In this document: positions 1 to 12,680 of the stretch, piece by piece
Position numbering within the stretch: position 1 is the stretch's first letter
Layout: every line of letters starts with the position of its first letter
Program-made: the position numbers and the translations under genes
Origin: Selaginella moellendorffii
Taxonomy: Eukaryota; Streptophyta; Lycopodiopsida; Selaginellales; Selaginellaceae
NCBI RefSeq assembly: GCF_000143415.4
Contig: NW_003314270.1
Location: forward strand, 2,076,290 to 2,140,289
Length of the DNA stretch: 64,000 nucleotides
Reading direction: 5' to 3'
The notes under the pieces: generated by a model
Databases searched by the model: none
What the model was told of the DNA's origin: nothing
What the model saw: only the letters and a program-made list of their open reading frames with translations

Positions 1-3000
1 AGGCACTGCAGCCCCTGCCTCAAGCTCGGAAGAAGATGGTCCAGCGCAGAAGACTGCCGGGTCACCAAGCTCCTCAGATCTCTGAATATGTGGCTGTTCA
101 CTGCCTGGTTCTCAAACTCCATGAAAATGGTTAAGAGCACTCGAATAATCCGAAAGACTACCTCTGACTTTGGGATATCGAGCAGCCACTTGTCCAGGCG
201 GTATCCGAGTAGCAGAGAACTGCAAATCTTCTGAATGACTTCCAGAGAGTTTGTCCCAACACTCTTGCAAACTTTCTCCACGGAGCAGCCCATCCTCAAC
301 ATCCGCGTGTACAGAATTTCCTGCGTAGACCCCGTCATAAACTCCATAGCCAGGCTTTCCGGGAGCGTTGCCTCTACGATGTGTGATAAGCACGCAATGC
401 TAGAAACAAGTATTCGCTCCAGCATGTAGATGAACATCGACGGAGTGATATAATGCTGGAAGCCTTCCATGCTAAAGATGTCGTGCAGCCCTTGAGCACA
501 CTGGCTCATCGGCATCGCAAAGTGGTAGCAGTACTCGTTGGCAATAAAATCCTGCCCGGGACCATTCCTCAAATAAGGCTCCAGAATCTGTAGCATAACT
601 GTTTCTTCGACCGAATCACTCGCTGCTGTAATGTCTCTGGCAAGCGCGCCCAGGTGAGGAGTAACTTTGGGATGGTCCCGTAAGCTAACGGGAGTATTCC
701 CTCGGCGTACGAATAAACACCGGAAAACCTCCATCCTGAGACTTCGGAGTCTTCTTTCGTGAGTTTCGGACTTCCCCAAGCTACTGACCACGTCCATAAT
801 CTTCAACACTGACAGGCAGCTCTCGGCTCCACCAGCATTGCCTGCGTGGCTTTCCAGCACTTCACAGAAGATTGCGCTCGTCGACTCTAGCTGACCCCGC
901 CAAAAATCTGTTGCTAGAGACAGAAACTTTTCCGTTTTCAGCTGTGCCTTTCCACTGCCGACGGTCCAGTCTCCACCCCGTTTCAGCCAGTCAACCATGC
1001 TGTCCTCCACTATGCACAGCCCGGGAAGATGGTGCCGAGTAACGCCCATAAATTCCAAGCAAGAATCCAGAAGTGCGTCGCCTTGCGGAATAATTTTCTC
1101 GATCTTTGCCAGTGCCTTCAGCAGCGAGCTTATCTTCTGGAACCAAGTGTTCCAAACAGCGACCACAAACTGCAGAGTGTTGGTCATGTCACTAGCTGTT
1201 CTCAACGGCCTGTCCAAAACCTGTAGAGTAAGAAGCCCGAGCGAAGTCGAACCTTTAGCCAACTCTAGACCTTTCTCCAAGAGCTGACGCAGCACTATGA
1301 TGTTTATAGTCGGGTCGTCTTTCGCCAGCTTCCAGTTCTCGAAAACATCTGACAGCGAGAGGTCGTCGTCATCTCTTAGGACTCGAAGCTGGATTTCTGC
1401 TCGAGGATCCCCTTTTGCCATTCTGTGAGCCTCAGTGACGAGCTTTTCATCTTCCAAAGGCCGCAAAGGCCACCCCAGGTTGTTGTTCGCCCATAGAAGT
1501 TTCAGCTGCATGTGTTTGATGATTTTTCTAGCTCCTTCGGCTCGATGTCCAGCTAGTTCTAGGAACTTTGCAGCGGCTATAAGATCTCCTTTCGCTTCGG
1601 CTACCTGAGAAGCTTCTTCGTAGTTCATGTAGAAGAACTCCACTTGCATAAGCTGCTCCAGATAGTCACGCCTCTTCAAAAAGTCCCGCTTCATGGAAAT
1701 GCCCGGAAACGCGTGAACAAATTTCATCATCCTGTCAACGTCCTTCTTTCTGTGATAGTGCTCCGCCGAGGTCTTCAAGAGATTCACCACGTACTTATTG
1801 CTGAGGAATGAAGCATCTTGCTGTTCTCGGTCCCGGATAAAGTTCAGTCCCTTCTCAAACAGCTTTCCAGCCAGGCATGCGGATAAGCAACTCTGAAAAT
1901 CTTCTACCATGGAATATGCTTCTGCTGCTTCATCATAAATCTTTGCTTGTTCAAAACATTGGGCAGCATTTTCCCAGCGCGGCGGATTGCACTTGTCCCT
2001 GTACAACACACCTGGAAATGACAGAAACGTTAGTGATTCAAAATCGCTACGTATCACGATTACATGAATTAATTACCAGCTTGCTTAAAGTTTTTGATCT
2101 CCGTCAAACATCTTGCCGCAGCTTCGAACTTCGCAATTCTCTCATAAAGGTTCACTGCGTCTTGTAGCTGCTGAGTCGCTATGGTGGGATTCCAGACGAG
2201 ATTCTTCTCCCCATTTTGCTGGTGCAGAGCAGCTTGTGCCCACTGAGCTCTATACGAATCATGAGCTCGTTGGTAGCACAAGACAGCCATATCATACTGG
2301 CGGTCGTTGAACATCTGTCGATAAGAACACGTAAGTTTATGAAGAGACTTGTGGAGCATTGGAAACTAACCTGGCGTCCTCGTTGTAGCCACTCTTCCCG
2401 GGTGCTGATTCTATGGAAAGAAGAAACGAGGGATTCGTCCAGACTTCTCGACTGAACCAAGTCTTTCGTAATCCAGTAGTCTAGCATGGGCTGCTGGAAA
2501 ATAAAGTCCTCGTCATATATCCAAAGACGCTGCTTGGACCTTGTAATAGCCACATATAGCTGCTTCAGTTCGTTACACAGGATGTTGTGAAGCCTTTTCT
2601 CGAACTTGGGATATCCCTGACAGCAGCAGTTCACAAGACTTGTCTCGTCGAGATAGGTGTACAGAGTTCTCCACTTAGAGCCGAAGTTCGACAGCGCAAA
2701 AAAGTTGTACAGTAGAACATCCTGAAGAGACTGTTATTTAAACCGCTAAACTTCTATCAATTGACTTACCTGGAACTCGAGACCTTTGCATTCTTCTACA
2801 GTAAGCACCAAGCTTCGCGTTCCTAGTCGCTTTAAAAGTTTCTGCTTGGATTCACCATCTCGCACTAGAATCACCTGCTCGGCTCCAAAGTCGGACTCCT
2901 GTCCAAAACCTCCACTGTGATCAAATAGGCAGGTGATGAGGTTGTAATTCTCATCGGACTTCACAACAACGGGCTTCTCGCCACATATCAAACTCCGCTC

Positions 3001-6000
3001 CGGTTCCAACTTGTCAACTGTTTCCGGAAAGAAGAACAACAGCAACTGCATAATGCTGTCCGCGAGCTCGACAACCCCTTGGTGAGTTCTAAAATTCTGC
3101 GTCAGCTGATGGATATTACATAGTGCCTGCTTCCGCAACTTCCCATCTTTCGTGATCTGCCTCCTGTCGTCAATTTCCAAAAACTCCTTGTAAAACAAAC
3201 TCCTGATATCCTCGAAACGAAAGTTTACGCCTTTAGCGATTGTTTGTGCCGTGTCTCCAGCAAAAACAAATCCTTCTGCAACGTTGTCAGAAACGAACTT
3301 GAGAAGACTGATCTGAGCCAGAGTGAGGTCTTGGACCTCGTCGACGTATATAAACTGAAGCTTCGGTCCTAAAGGTTCCCCACCCTCGATCTGTCGATAT
3401 AGATATCTGACGTGGTCCAATATATCATACTCGTGTCGCTGTGACTTTAGCTTCTCGTATTGTAGAAAGAGCTCATAAATATTTTCTCGTTGGCTCTGGT
3501 CCAAAGTATAAGAAGACATATAAACGTAGTCATTTCGAGATAGCCGTCCTTTATGGCTTCGTAGAGATTCAGGCCTTCCTTTAATCGATGACATGATCTC
3601 GGTGAAGACGACTGAGGCATCGAACTTTTTGGTGAAGCTAGAGTTCAAATGCGGCCAATAGCTTGCGGCAAAGCAATCAAAATCCACCTCTTTTCTGGGC
3701 TGAATCCGTTGAGATGTCTTCGGAGTTTCATAAGAGATATCAATGTCGTCATTTGTATCCAAGCGATCGCTGTCGTCGCAATCTTCAACTCTAATAAAAG
3801 TTCCTTGCGCTGTCTCCATGTCCCTCCTGGCGATAAAAGGTCTCGGAACGCTGCCATCGAGCATGGTTAAAAACTTTCGATACGTGATGACGAGAGGAAA
3901 TGCTTGCGGGGATATGTCGACGAAACTGTCAGGTATGTCGCTGAACAACTTTTCTTCTGCTTCCTCGTCCAGCAGTAAGCCTTTTCTCTCATACATGTCA
4001 TCTTTGTTGACAGCGTTGCTTCGCTGAAGAGATCTATGATTTCAAAAGTTAAATCAAACAAAAAGGCACTGAACTCTTACCTGCGTGTCCTTTGAAGGTG
4101 AAGCTTAATTGCCGCGCATAGTTTTGAGCTGACAGTTATCAGAGCTTGACGTACTACAGTTTGAGCCGGAGATTCACCTTCAGCGAGCCCATGAGATAGA
4201 CGAAACTGTTGCTCTCGGTTAAGCAGCTTCATGGTTATAATTGTTGTCTTTCCTGTCCCCGACCTTCCGACGACGAAGGAACTCCAGGGGAACTTAACAA
4301 CTTGAGATTCTTGATCTGTTACCTCGAATGGAGGATCGATTTGGCTACCGTCGGTGGCTGTTAAGAGCTGTCTAGCAATACCTGTTGATAGAGAATAAAA
4401 CTTCATCAACAGTAAGCTTTCTGACACGCTTGAGTTCTCGCCAGTCGTGGTCTCCTCGTTCGCCTCAGAGCTTGCAATCTCTTTGAAGGACTTATGCCGA
4501 GCTATTTCAGCTCCAGAGCTCCATCTAGCAGGCACGGCCAGCTTCCTACAAAAAGATACTGTGAGTCCCTTCAATATTGAGAAGTTGGGACATATGTACC
4601 CGTCCGTAAGGCGTTCGCTCGATCTTCTTAAATAAGCACCCGAGTATGTAGCACACAGGTTCTCAAGACGGCTGACAATCCTAGGAAGGCCATCAAGCTT
4701 TAGAAAATCCCAGAACTTTAGGACTTGAACTGTGCAATCGGCGTCCAAGTCAACCGTCCAAACTAGATACATTTCCATCGTAAGATGAAACTGAACGTAG
4801 TTTCGCTTCGTGGGAACGGGGGCCGTAAACGCGTGTCTCGGACGACGTCCATTGGCAAGGTTGAGAATGGCATTTAGCACATGCAACTTTGTCGATCCCG
4901 ACGAGATGGACGTGAAACTAACTTTGAACTCTTTGCTGAAAAACACCTGCAACTAGCTCTTTGTTAGCATTACAGGACTCTAAACAGCTTGAGTCTTACC
5001 TTCCAAACGTTATTGCTAAAAAAATCTGACCGGGGATCCACGAGAGACTCCAGCTGGTGAATTTCCGCCATAGCTCTTTGAATAGTTCTCTTTACGGTAG
5101 AATCCTGTGAAGCTTCTCTATAACATTTCCTATGCCGCGCATCGTTGAGAAGCTGTCTCCAAACACCGTCACTGGATTCCAAAGTGTTGGCGCTACCGAC
5201 AATACAAAGAACGTGCCTACAACAAAACTTTTCAGCTGTAAGCTGCTCGATAGGCAAGTCGAAAGCTACCTTGCGCGAGTTATTGCAACGTTCAATCGTC
5301 GATGATCTTCGAGAAAACCCAGGTAACCACCAACATTTGACCGAACGGTGGACAAGATAATAACATCTTTTTCGCGTCCTTGAAATCCATCGACAGAACG
5401 ACAATTGATGCTTAAACTTCCATGGTCCCAGGACTTAAGCCGATCGTTGATGGCCTTCACCTGAGCAGCGTATGGAGATATTATGCCTACTTCTAATTTT
5501 TCGCCTGGAAACAAAAGTCAGTTTCAGGAGAATAAAAAGACTCCGCACCTGATTGGTGAAGCATCTTGAGGAGGTGCATCACAACAAGTACTTCCACAGC
5601 ATTGCTCTTGCTGTGCTTTTCGTCTTTCGTTTCAACACCGTGCACGTTTAAAAATGTGTAAGGACCAAAGAGCTGCGATTGTGATAACTGGCCATAGAAG
5701 TCATCCACAACATTTGGCCCGTCGCAGATTGCACCTTCATAGAACTGGAAATTTGGAAACTGACTGATAGAAGGATGCATACGGTACTGAACGTTGAGCA
5801 TTATACTAGGATGTCCGAGGAGCTGCAGCCTCTCAAAAAGACTTCTGCCATAGCTGTAGTCCTGAGCAATCTGGGAAACCACGAGAAGCGAAATTTCAGA
5901 TGAAACCAGGAGGCTATTGACCAAACAAAGTTACCTTGCTTATAACAGTCGCTGGTAATTGTTTGTGATCCCCAACTAATACCAGCTGCTTCACGTTTTG

Positions 6001-8206
6001 TAGACCCATCACAATTGCTGTCTCTGCTTCCACAAGCTGGCCCGCTTCATCGATAACCGCTGTATAAAAATGTCGAGAGGTATTCTGCACAATTCTCATG
6101 CCTGCAGAGGAGACCGTGCAGCAGACTACAGACGCGTGCCGCAGAAGTTCTTCACCAGTAGGAATTTTACCAGGCGGGTACGTCACAAAATCCATGTTTG
6201 TCTTCAACAGGTTCAGAAGAGCTGCTGCGGCCCCTGAAGTAGAACTGACGTAGTTCAGAACTTCAGAGTCTTCGCGAAATCGTCCAAAGGCTGCATTGAT
6301 CTCGGTGACGTGGTGTCTGGCTCCAAGGATATCAGTAGACTTGAGAAAGGTGGACGGCAGGTCGTTGCACACTAAGTCAATGCTACTCAGCATCTGATCC
6401 CCAAGAAACGTCATTCTCTCCCTGGAGAAGTCCAGGAAGCTCTCGGCAGGCTCGTCGGGCTTCTTATCCTGCTTATACTGCCTATAGCGTTCTTCTGCAT
6501 TCTCCAGAAAGTCCACGACAGAAAGAACTTTCTGTTGCCACCCGCAAGCAGTAGCGAGGACAGTCGCTAATCGTTCTTCTCTGCTCTGAAGGAAAACAGC
6601 GTCAAGGATCTCGTTGTCATCCACTTGAAGATTTTCTTTGTTGCCCACCAACACGACGTCACGAGGACATACGGTCCTTGTACACCCGATAAAAGAGGAG
6701 GGCTGCTTTGTTATCGACGTAAAAAGCCTCACCACAACCTCAGTTATGGCGGCATTTGTCGGAGCAGACATAAGTATCCGCTTGCTGGAGCCGGCAAGCA
6801 CAGAGATCAGAGCTATGAGCATCGATGTCTTTCCTGTTCCGGGCGGTCCTTGGATCAGTCTCACATAAGGCTTCTGTTCCCTCTTCAGAGCGATAACAGT
6901 CCTCGAGACAGCTTCCATTTGAGAATCGTTGAGCTTAAACCACCTTGCGCAACTAATCTCGGAGCTTGTCATACCTTCGACGTCATCTATCTCCGGTTCA
7001 CCCTGCAAAACAAAAACGCGTCTTAACTAGATATGTAAACGAAGCATGAAGTTTCTTACCGAGTTTGCTTGGAGAACTTCTTGAAATATAGGATATTGAC
7101 CTGCTAGAGCCAGTGAAGGACGTTTCAGAGCCTCCCAAACTCGCATTCCAGTGGCGAGGGAGCTCAAGTAGACAGCATACCACGGTCGATTGGTTTCAAG
7201 GAAGGGGTCGTACTCGGAACTGTAGATAGGAGCGTATACGTCGACTTTGAGCTCGTCACTGTCCATGTCGTCGCCAGCGATAATAAGAGCAAGAGTATAA
7301 AACTCGCCACTATCTCGCAGAATCGTCAGGCAGTCTGGCTCTGCTGTTGTCAGGAGAACCAAATCCTTCGGCTTTAGTATGTCTTTCGAAATTTGCATCT
7401 TAAACCTTCTGATCTTGTCATCGCCATCCCGACCACGGACTTCCTTGCCCATCTCGACAAGAACGCAAGGCAACTCGTTGATCATCTCAAGACTTTGCTG
7501 CAAGGCGGCGCGGGTCTCTTCAAGTAGAAGAGGTCGGAATACGCTCAGATAGTTTTTCAAATCCGGAAACTCCAAGGGAATTTTGTCAACCTGGCGAGAG
7601 CAAGACAGTCACTCGAAGCCAATCACCAAGAGCAAAAAGAAGAAAACCAACCTGATTGACGAGCAAGCTTTCGTTGTTTATGTTGTCCAAAGACCATGCC
7701 AGAACTTGGCGTGAAAGAGTTTGCTCCTCCGCGGCCATTCCTGGATTGCGGAAAGAAACCTCTCTCCCAGCGAACTTTGGCTCCAGCTTCTTGAGAAACT
7801 CCTTGGAGGCCTCGACAACCTCCACGGGGATGCGCTTCCCAAGCTCCCTAAACACCCAAAGCCTCCGGTTGTCCAAGGTGTACCACGCATTCTCGTGGTA
7901 GAACACGCGAATGGGTGGAACTTCTTCCACCCCGACCGAGCCATCTCTCAGCTTGGCCAGCAGCCCTTCCAGGCTGCCCTCCGCCGCGACCTGCGCAAAG
8001 CTCTGCGAAGATCCTTCCTTCTCAGCGCCTTTCCTTAGCAAAGCCACACTCTTTTCAAACACCGGCCGCTGTGAGAACCTGATGGATTTCGGATCCATCC
8101 ACTCGATATGCTGCGATTTCCCTGGCGCCGACTCGCAGGAGCTCATCCCTCTGCCGATAATCGCATCCGGCGCCTCCTGATCACTAGAATATTCACCTTG
8201 CTCCAT
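1..8206 (-). CDS. SEN1-like / UvrD-like double helicase (TRANK1-like plant protein), 3' end outside window
   Basis: Eleven exons read: 8206-7652, 7590-7060, 7002-5935, 5870-5549, 5504-5270, 5216-5000, 4946-4081, 4033-2770, 2721-2371, 2314-2077 and 2011-1 (open to the window edge). They join in phase to at least 2552 residues. The N-terminal exon has a region around '[12 protein letters not shown]'. Exon 3 begins an Upf1/SEN1-type SF1 core: Walker A GPPGTGKT near residue 415, Walker B DEAGQ near 680, then GDHKQLP, QYRMHP, and VDGFQGRE followed by NVAITRAR. A second, UvrD-type motor follows: Walker A GRSGTGKT near 1200, YVDEVQDLT near 1490, EECKGLEFQ, then [12 protein letters not shown]. The C-terminal part is helical and TPR-like. 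This order is known in plant proteins annotated as TPR/ankyrin-repeat protein 1-like helicases. A role in nucleic-acid unwinding or RNA quality control is inferred from the family only. Confidence 0.9.
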
Positions 8207-8476
8207 CGCCTCTAAGTACGATCGTCCCAGAACCGCAAGAACCCAGGTGCGATCGGCCTAGAACTGGAAGAGGATCGATCGGCACACCTGCATTTACCGA
8301 TTTCGTAGAGGCATCGCGATCGATCACGCAGAGCCCTAGAATATGAGCGCCGCGAGCGGCAAAGCCGTAAGAATTTAAAACGAGCACCAAAATTTTTACA
8401 TTTCCTATCAACGTCCATTCATATAGGCCGTCCCGACCTATACGAGCGTGAAACCCCGGCCACCGTAAGATTCTCT

Positions 8477-9065
8477 CTAGCGACCATCGCCACCGTCCAC
8501 CAAAGCGTTCTCTTGGAACTCCTCTTGCCTCTCCTTTTGGAGATATATCTCCAGCTGCTCGCGCTGGTTTTTTACGTTGTTCCTCGCAGTTCCAACCTGT
8601 GAAATTCCAGTTTTTGATTCGATAAAACTCCAAGAAAAAAAGTAAAACGAGAGAACGAGAGAGAAAAGATCGGTTTTCTTTCGCTACCTGTTCGTTGAGC
8701 TGATCGATCAACACAGACTGCGATGCCATCTTAAACTTGAGCTTGTCGATCTGAGACGTAAGCTCGTCTCTCTCCTTCTCGGCCCTGGATTTTGCCTGAG
8801 CAATTCGAGATCTAGTGAGAAAAACTAAAGAGAGCAACCGAGAAAACTAGAAACCAACCTCCGTGACGTGCTTGCAAAGGTCCTCCAAGCTCATCTCGTT
8901 CGCTCTCACTTTCCGGATGAACGCCTCTCTCTCGCGCAGCAATTCCTCCACCGCTTCCAGTGCTCGTCCTGGATCATCCTCCGGGTCTTCCTCTCTTTCT
9001 TCTTCCTCCCAAAGTTTCTCTTCGTCATCCTCGAGCGCCACCGCCGCGTCTAGCCGCTCCTCCAT
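8477..9065 (-). CDS. Small acidic coiled-coil protein, function unknown
   Basis: Three exons (9065-8859, 8795-8688, 8596-8477) join in phase to 144 residues. The N-terminal third is very acidic (runs of E and D). The rest is a heptad-like coiled coil, including 'KERDELTSQIDKLKFKMASQ' and 'LIDQLNEQ'. The first intron must use the acceptor just before GCA at 8795, because the acceptor further upstream breaks the coiled-coil frame. An in-frame ATG also exists at 9110, but 9065 is preferred because the extra 15 residues look unlike the rest and lie almost on the stop codon of the upstream gene. I do not recognise a family. A structural or scaffold role would be a guess. Confidence 0.65.
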
Positions 9066-9143
9066 CTCCCTGTAGCCAAAACTGTTTGAAACAGTTCCTT
9101 TCCACGCCACGGTGTAATCGACCGGTAAAGCATATTCCCAATG

Positions 9144-12126
9144 TCACGAGGCCTCGAGAGAGGCCAAGTTGGACATAAAGGTTGATCCAACTGTCGATCC
9201 GGCTTTGAAGAACACGGCTGGAAGTCCAAGCGGTGCATCGATCCAGGCACTCGAGGATTGCTCCGCAGAGCCGTAGTTCCTGTTCGTCCAGACGTGCACC
9301 CACACGTCTCCCGCTGGAAAATAAGCACGGACCTTTCGTTTGCCTCTGTTGAGCACTGGAACGACGAGAAGCTCCGAGCCAACTAGAAATTGCTCGTAAG
9401 TGATTCTTTGCACGAACTCGTCCTGTGGATAGTGAAGGAAGAGGTGCCTCACGACGGGCATACCTCGACTTGCCGCTTCCTAGATTGCAAAAAAAATCAT
9501 TCCTTCCAAGCGTAAGCGCGAATCTATGCAAGGAGTTATACGCACCTTGACAAGTTCCTTGCGGTAAAACTTCCACGCTTTGAAAATCCTTGCGCACCTA
9601 GCAAAGTGTTGCAAAGTTCGCGCATTCGTGTAAAACTGAGAGTTCGCTCCAGGATCGTTTCCCTGGAAAAGGAAAGTTTTGCAAACCATTTCTAAGAACC
9701 TCTTTCTCGTACCTCGTGCGTTCTGAAAATCACAGAGAAGGCGTTGAGCTCCATCCAGCGCATGAGAAGCTCCTCACTTCGCACGTACTTTAGAAATGGA
9801 AAATTCACCGTTGTGTAGCCGCCAATATCACTGTGATTCAGAGAGTATCCGGAGATGCCACTGCTCAGCAGTCCAACAACAGCGCTTTTTATGCCATCGT
9901 TCCTCTGCCAGCTGACCATTTGATCTCCTTCCCAGAACAGGGTCGACCACTTCGGACTTCTCATAAACCCCGCTCGCATGAAAAACACAAGTTTGTCGAT
10001 GTCACCGTTTTGTAACTTGTGCTCTTGCTCCCATTCTTCGACGACCTCCCTGTTGAGCTGAGCCCACAGCTCGGGAAATCGATTGTGAAGGAGCGCTGGA
10101 TTCTCGTCTGTTGTACACAGGCTTGTCAGGAACCATCCAGTAAAACATCCACAAAACTACCTGAGTGAATGACCGAGTCGAAAGGTAATGCTTCGCCAAA
10201 GTCCGCCATCCACCCCGAAACTCCAGTACTGATCATGTCTCTCAGTATCTCTTTCAGCCAGCAACGAGCTTTGGGATTTGTAAGATCAATGACCCCTGCG
10301 TCAAAACTCGTGTTCGTAATCATGTAGACGCCTCCACCAGGCTTACGCACCAAGAAACTCTCAGCTAAAGCTTCTTGCAATAGATTTCTTCGTTTCGCTT
10401 CCTTGCTCTCAACCTTTACATTCAAGGTAAGACATTGGCATCGTAAAGGAAACTCTGAAAAGAGACTTACACAAGCGAGGAGAGGATTGCAGTACGTCAT
10501 TGTTCGAATGCCCTGGGATTTGAGCTCTTGCACAAGCTCCCCCCATCCTTGGTAATGATCCGTGTCTGCTTCCCAGTTCCACCAAAGTTGCCATCCTATG
10601 CTTGTTTTCCTTTGGCCAACCCAGTCCTGTGCACAAAGAAAACGAAATCTTTAACAGAAGTCGGAGGTGAAAAAAAAAATGGAGAAAAGAAATACGAACT
10701 TGCAACCAGAAGGCAGCTATAGGAATGTCGTGCTTCTTAAGTTCAGCATGTATTTTCTTCACAGCGTTCGTTCCACCTTGCATACCAATGACAGCCCCTT
10801 GATGAATCCAGTCCGGAAGCTCTCGCATTCTTCCAATGCTTTCAGTATAGCGCATAAGCAGCTCTGCGGGTGTCTGTCCATGTAAGATCCGGCCTTCCAT
10901 CGTTCCCGAATGTACCTGAAAATCACTCTCATCTTAAATTCAGAAAAGGAGAGACAAAAACAGAACTTACTTGTATTTGAACTCGATCGTGACGACGCAG
11001 ATCAAAGACGGAGTACTCGTAGTTTTCAAGGAACAAACACCGCATATCCGAGGTCATGTAATATGGCGATGGTGCATAAGTTGTGTGCCAGCTTCCTCCA
11101 GATCTAGAAAGAGAAATTCCAGAAACAAGTTGAAACTTTTGAAGCATACCTGTAAGATAGAATGTTTGCTGCAGCGGTAATAGGCTGGTCACCTCTTCCG
11201 ACGCCTTGCTCCTGAACGAGGATCGGCACTCTCCGTCCTTTCAGATCTAAGCAAGAGAACTGCTCGCCAAATCCAAAGAATCGTTCGTTTCTGTGAGAGA
11301 TGTACGTCAGCTGGACCCTGTTAAAATCCGGAACTTCGTCAATATTGGCTTGCTCAACCGGTCGAACTCGTAGCGAGCCATAGCTTCTCCGTCTAAAAAT
11401 TGATCGTTCCGTCCAAATCCTCTCTAGCACGTCAAAATCACTTTTAAGTTCGGCTTGGAGCTCGTGATAATAGTTCTCCACTTGTTTTGGTGGCGCGATC
11501 CAGAACGGCTTATCAAGCTTGATCGTAAAACCAAGGTGGTGAGGCCTCTTCTCTGTGAAGCAAAGCGTGTAGCAGACAGCAACACTGTTGGAGCAGTCTT
11601 TCCTACGAAAGAAAGGCCGCGGAGAATTTAACGCTGTTTCTGCCGAGAACAAAGTCCCAGTGATCACCACTGACGAGCCCCCACTCACGGACAACGGGGT
11701 CCCATCTCCATCTTTTTGGTTTGACAACGAAACGTGATCATCCGCTAGCTGACTTTGAGCGCTTGAGCCCGCCAAAGAGAGGATCTTGTCAACACTTTGG
11801 TGCTTACAAATTAGCTTGACCTCGTCCTGGATCCCAAACGATCCCCGAAACTCCTCCACCGTTTCCACTCCCAGAGCCGCGGTGACGAAAGAAAACCCAG
11901 GAGCTGTGGACCAAAGGCTTCTACCTGGCTCGCTGCGATGCTCCACGCTTAAAAATCCCCCCTTGTCCGGGTTCCAGCAAACCAGGAATCCATCGCCCAC
12001 CGGAAGCACCACCACCTCCCCAAGAGCCTCGCGATCGAAGAACAAATTCCCCTGGACGAAACCCATCGATTTGGGCTGCCGCGGGAAGGGAGAATTCACC
12101 ATTCTCCTCCTCTCTTGCTGATCCAT
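9144..12126 (-). CDS. GH31 glycosidase, sulfoquinovosidase (YihQ)-like
   Basis: Eight exons (12126-11150, 11103-10971, 10915-10700, 10626-10471, 10413-10161, 10107-9713, 9662-9546, 9479-9144) give 860 residues. The family signature is clear: 'FFGFGEQFSCLDLKGRRVPI', 'QEQGVGRG', 'LPDWIHQGAVIGMQGGT', then WMADFGE carrying the expected nucleophile Asp and HSDIGGYTT carrying the expected acid/base Asp. This order and wording match E. coli YihQ, which cleaves sulfoquinovosides, better than alpha-glucosidase II. The N-terminal ~330 residues are longer than in the bacterial enzyme and fairly divergent. In the sulfonate-pocket segment the window reads LQDW...TSIGWQLWWNW. The residue aligned with YihQ Arg301 is Gln, while the Trp304 equivalent is kept, so the substrate may not be a sulfonated sugar. 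No obvious signal peptide at the chosen Met (12126). Confidence 0.88.
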
Positions 12127-12144
12127 TCCGCTCAAGAAAAACAA

Positions 12145-12680
12145 AACAAAAAACTTATATGGTAGCTACAAATGTGATCGGTGGCTTTTATAGAGTGGAT
12201 CGCGATGGAAAGGAATAGATAAAGAACACGGGAAGAAACCGAGTAAATAGCCAAATTGGCCACTTCAAAGTCCACATCTGCAAACCATAGATAATCCCGA
12301 GACATAATGGATCTTCCCTGTGACACGCGACAAGCCCACTTTGACCCATTTTGCCGCGACGCTAGCCTAATCGATCGATCAGCGCTTCTTCATCTCTTCC
12401 TCTTCGCAAACCCTAATCCACGTGATCCTGGTCCCTGAATCTCCACCTGTCCAGATTCACTGAATGTTCTACGTACAAAATTTCAATTTTAGGGTTCTAA
12501 TCCACGTGATCCTGGTCGATGTGTCTCCACCTGTCCAGATTCACTGAATGTTCTTTTAAATTCTATATTTTATTAAGGTAAATCTGTTTTCTTTACTCTA
12601 ACAGGTGTCCTTACATTTACATGCCAACAAATCTAGTCTTATCCGGTTCCAGGAATGGGGTTTAGGGTTCCACCGTTTCA
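12145..12680. promoter_or_regulatory. Divergent intergenic region between GH31 and carbonic anhydrase genes
   Basis: The two genes are transcribed away from each other from this interval. It contains a direct repeat of about 58 bases (12413-12470 and 12497-12554) that includes CCACGTGATC, a G-box-like core. No convincing reading frame is present. Promoter function is inferred from position only. Confidence 0.4.
12413..12554. repeat. 58-bp direct repeat in divergent promoter
   Basis: Copies at 12413-12470 and 12497-12554 both run from CTAATCCACGTGATCCTGGT to CAGATTCACTGAATGTTCT, differing at a few internal bases. Each copy contains CACGTG, the plant bZIP/bHLH G-box core. The spacing is 84 bp start to start. 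Confidence 0.8.

Noticed and set aside
5217-5269. Apparent frameshift in the SEN1-type core after NVAITRAR
   Set aside because: It is a 53-bp GT-AG intron. Splicing restores [17 protein letters not shown], the normal family reading.
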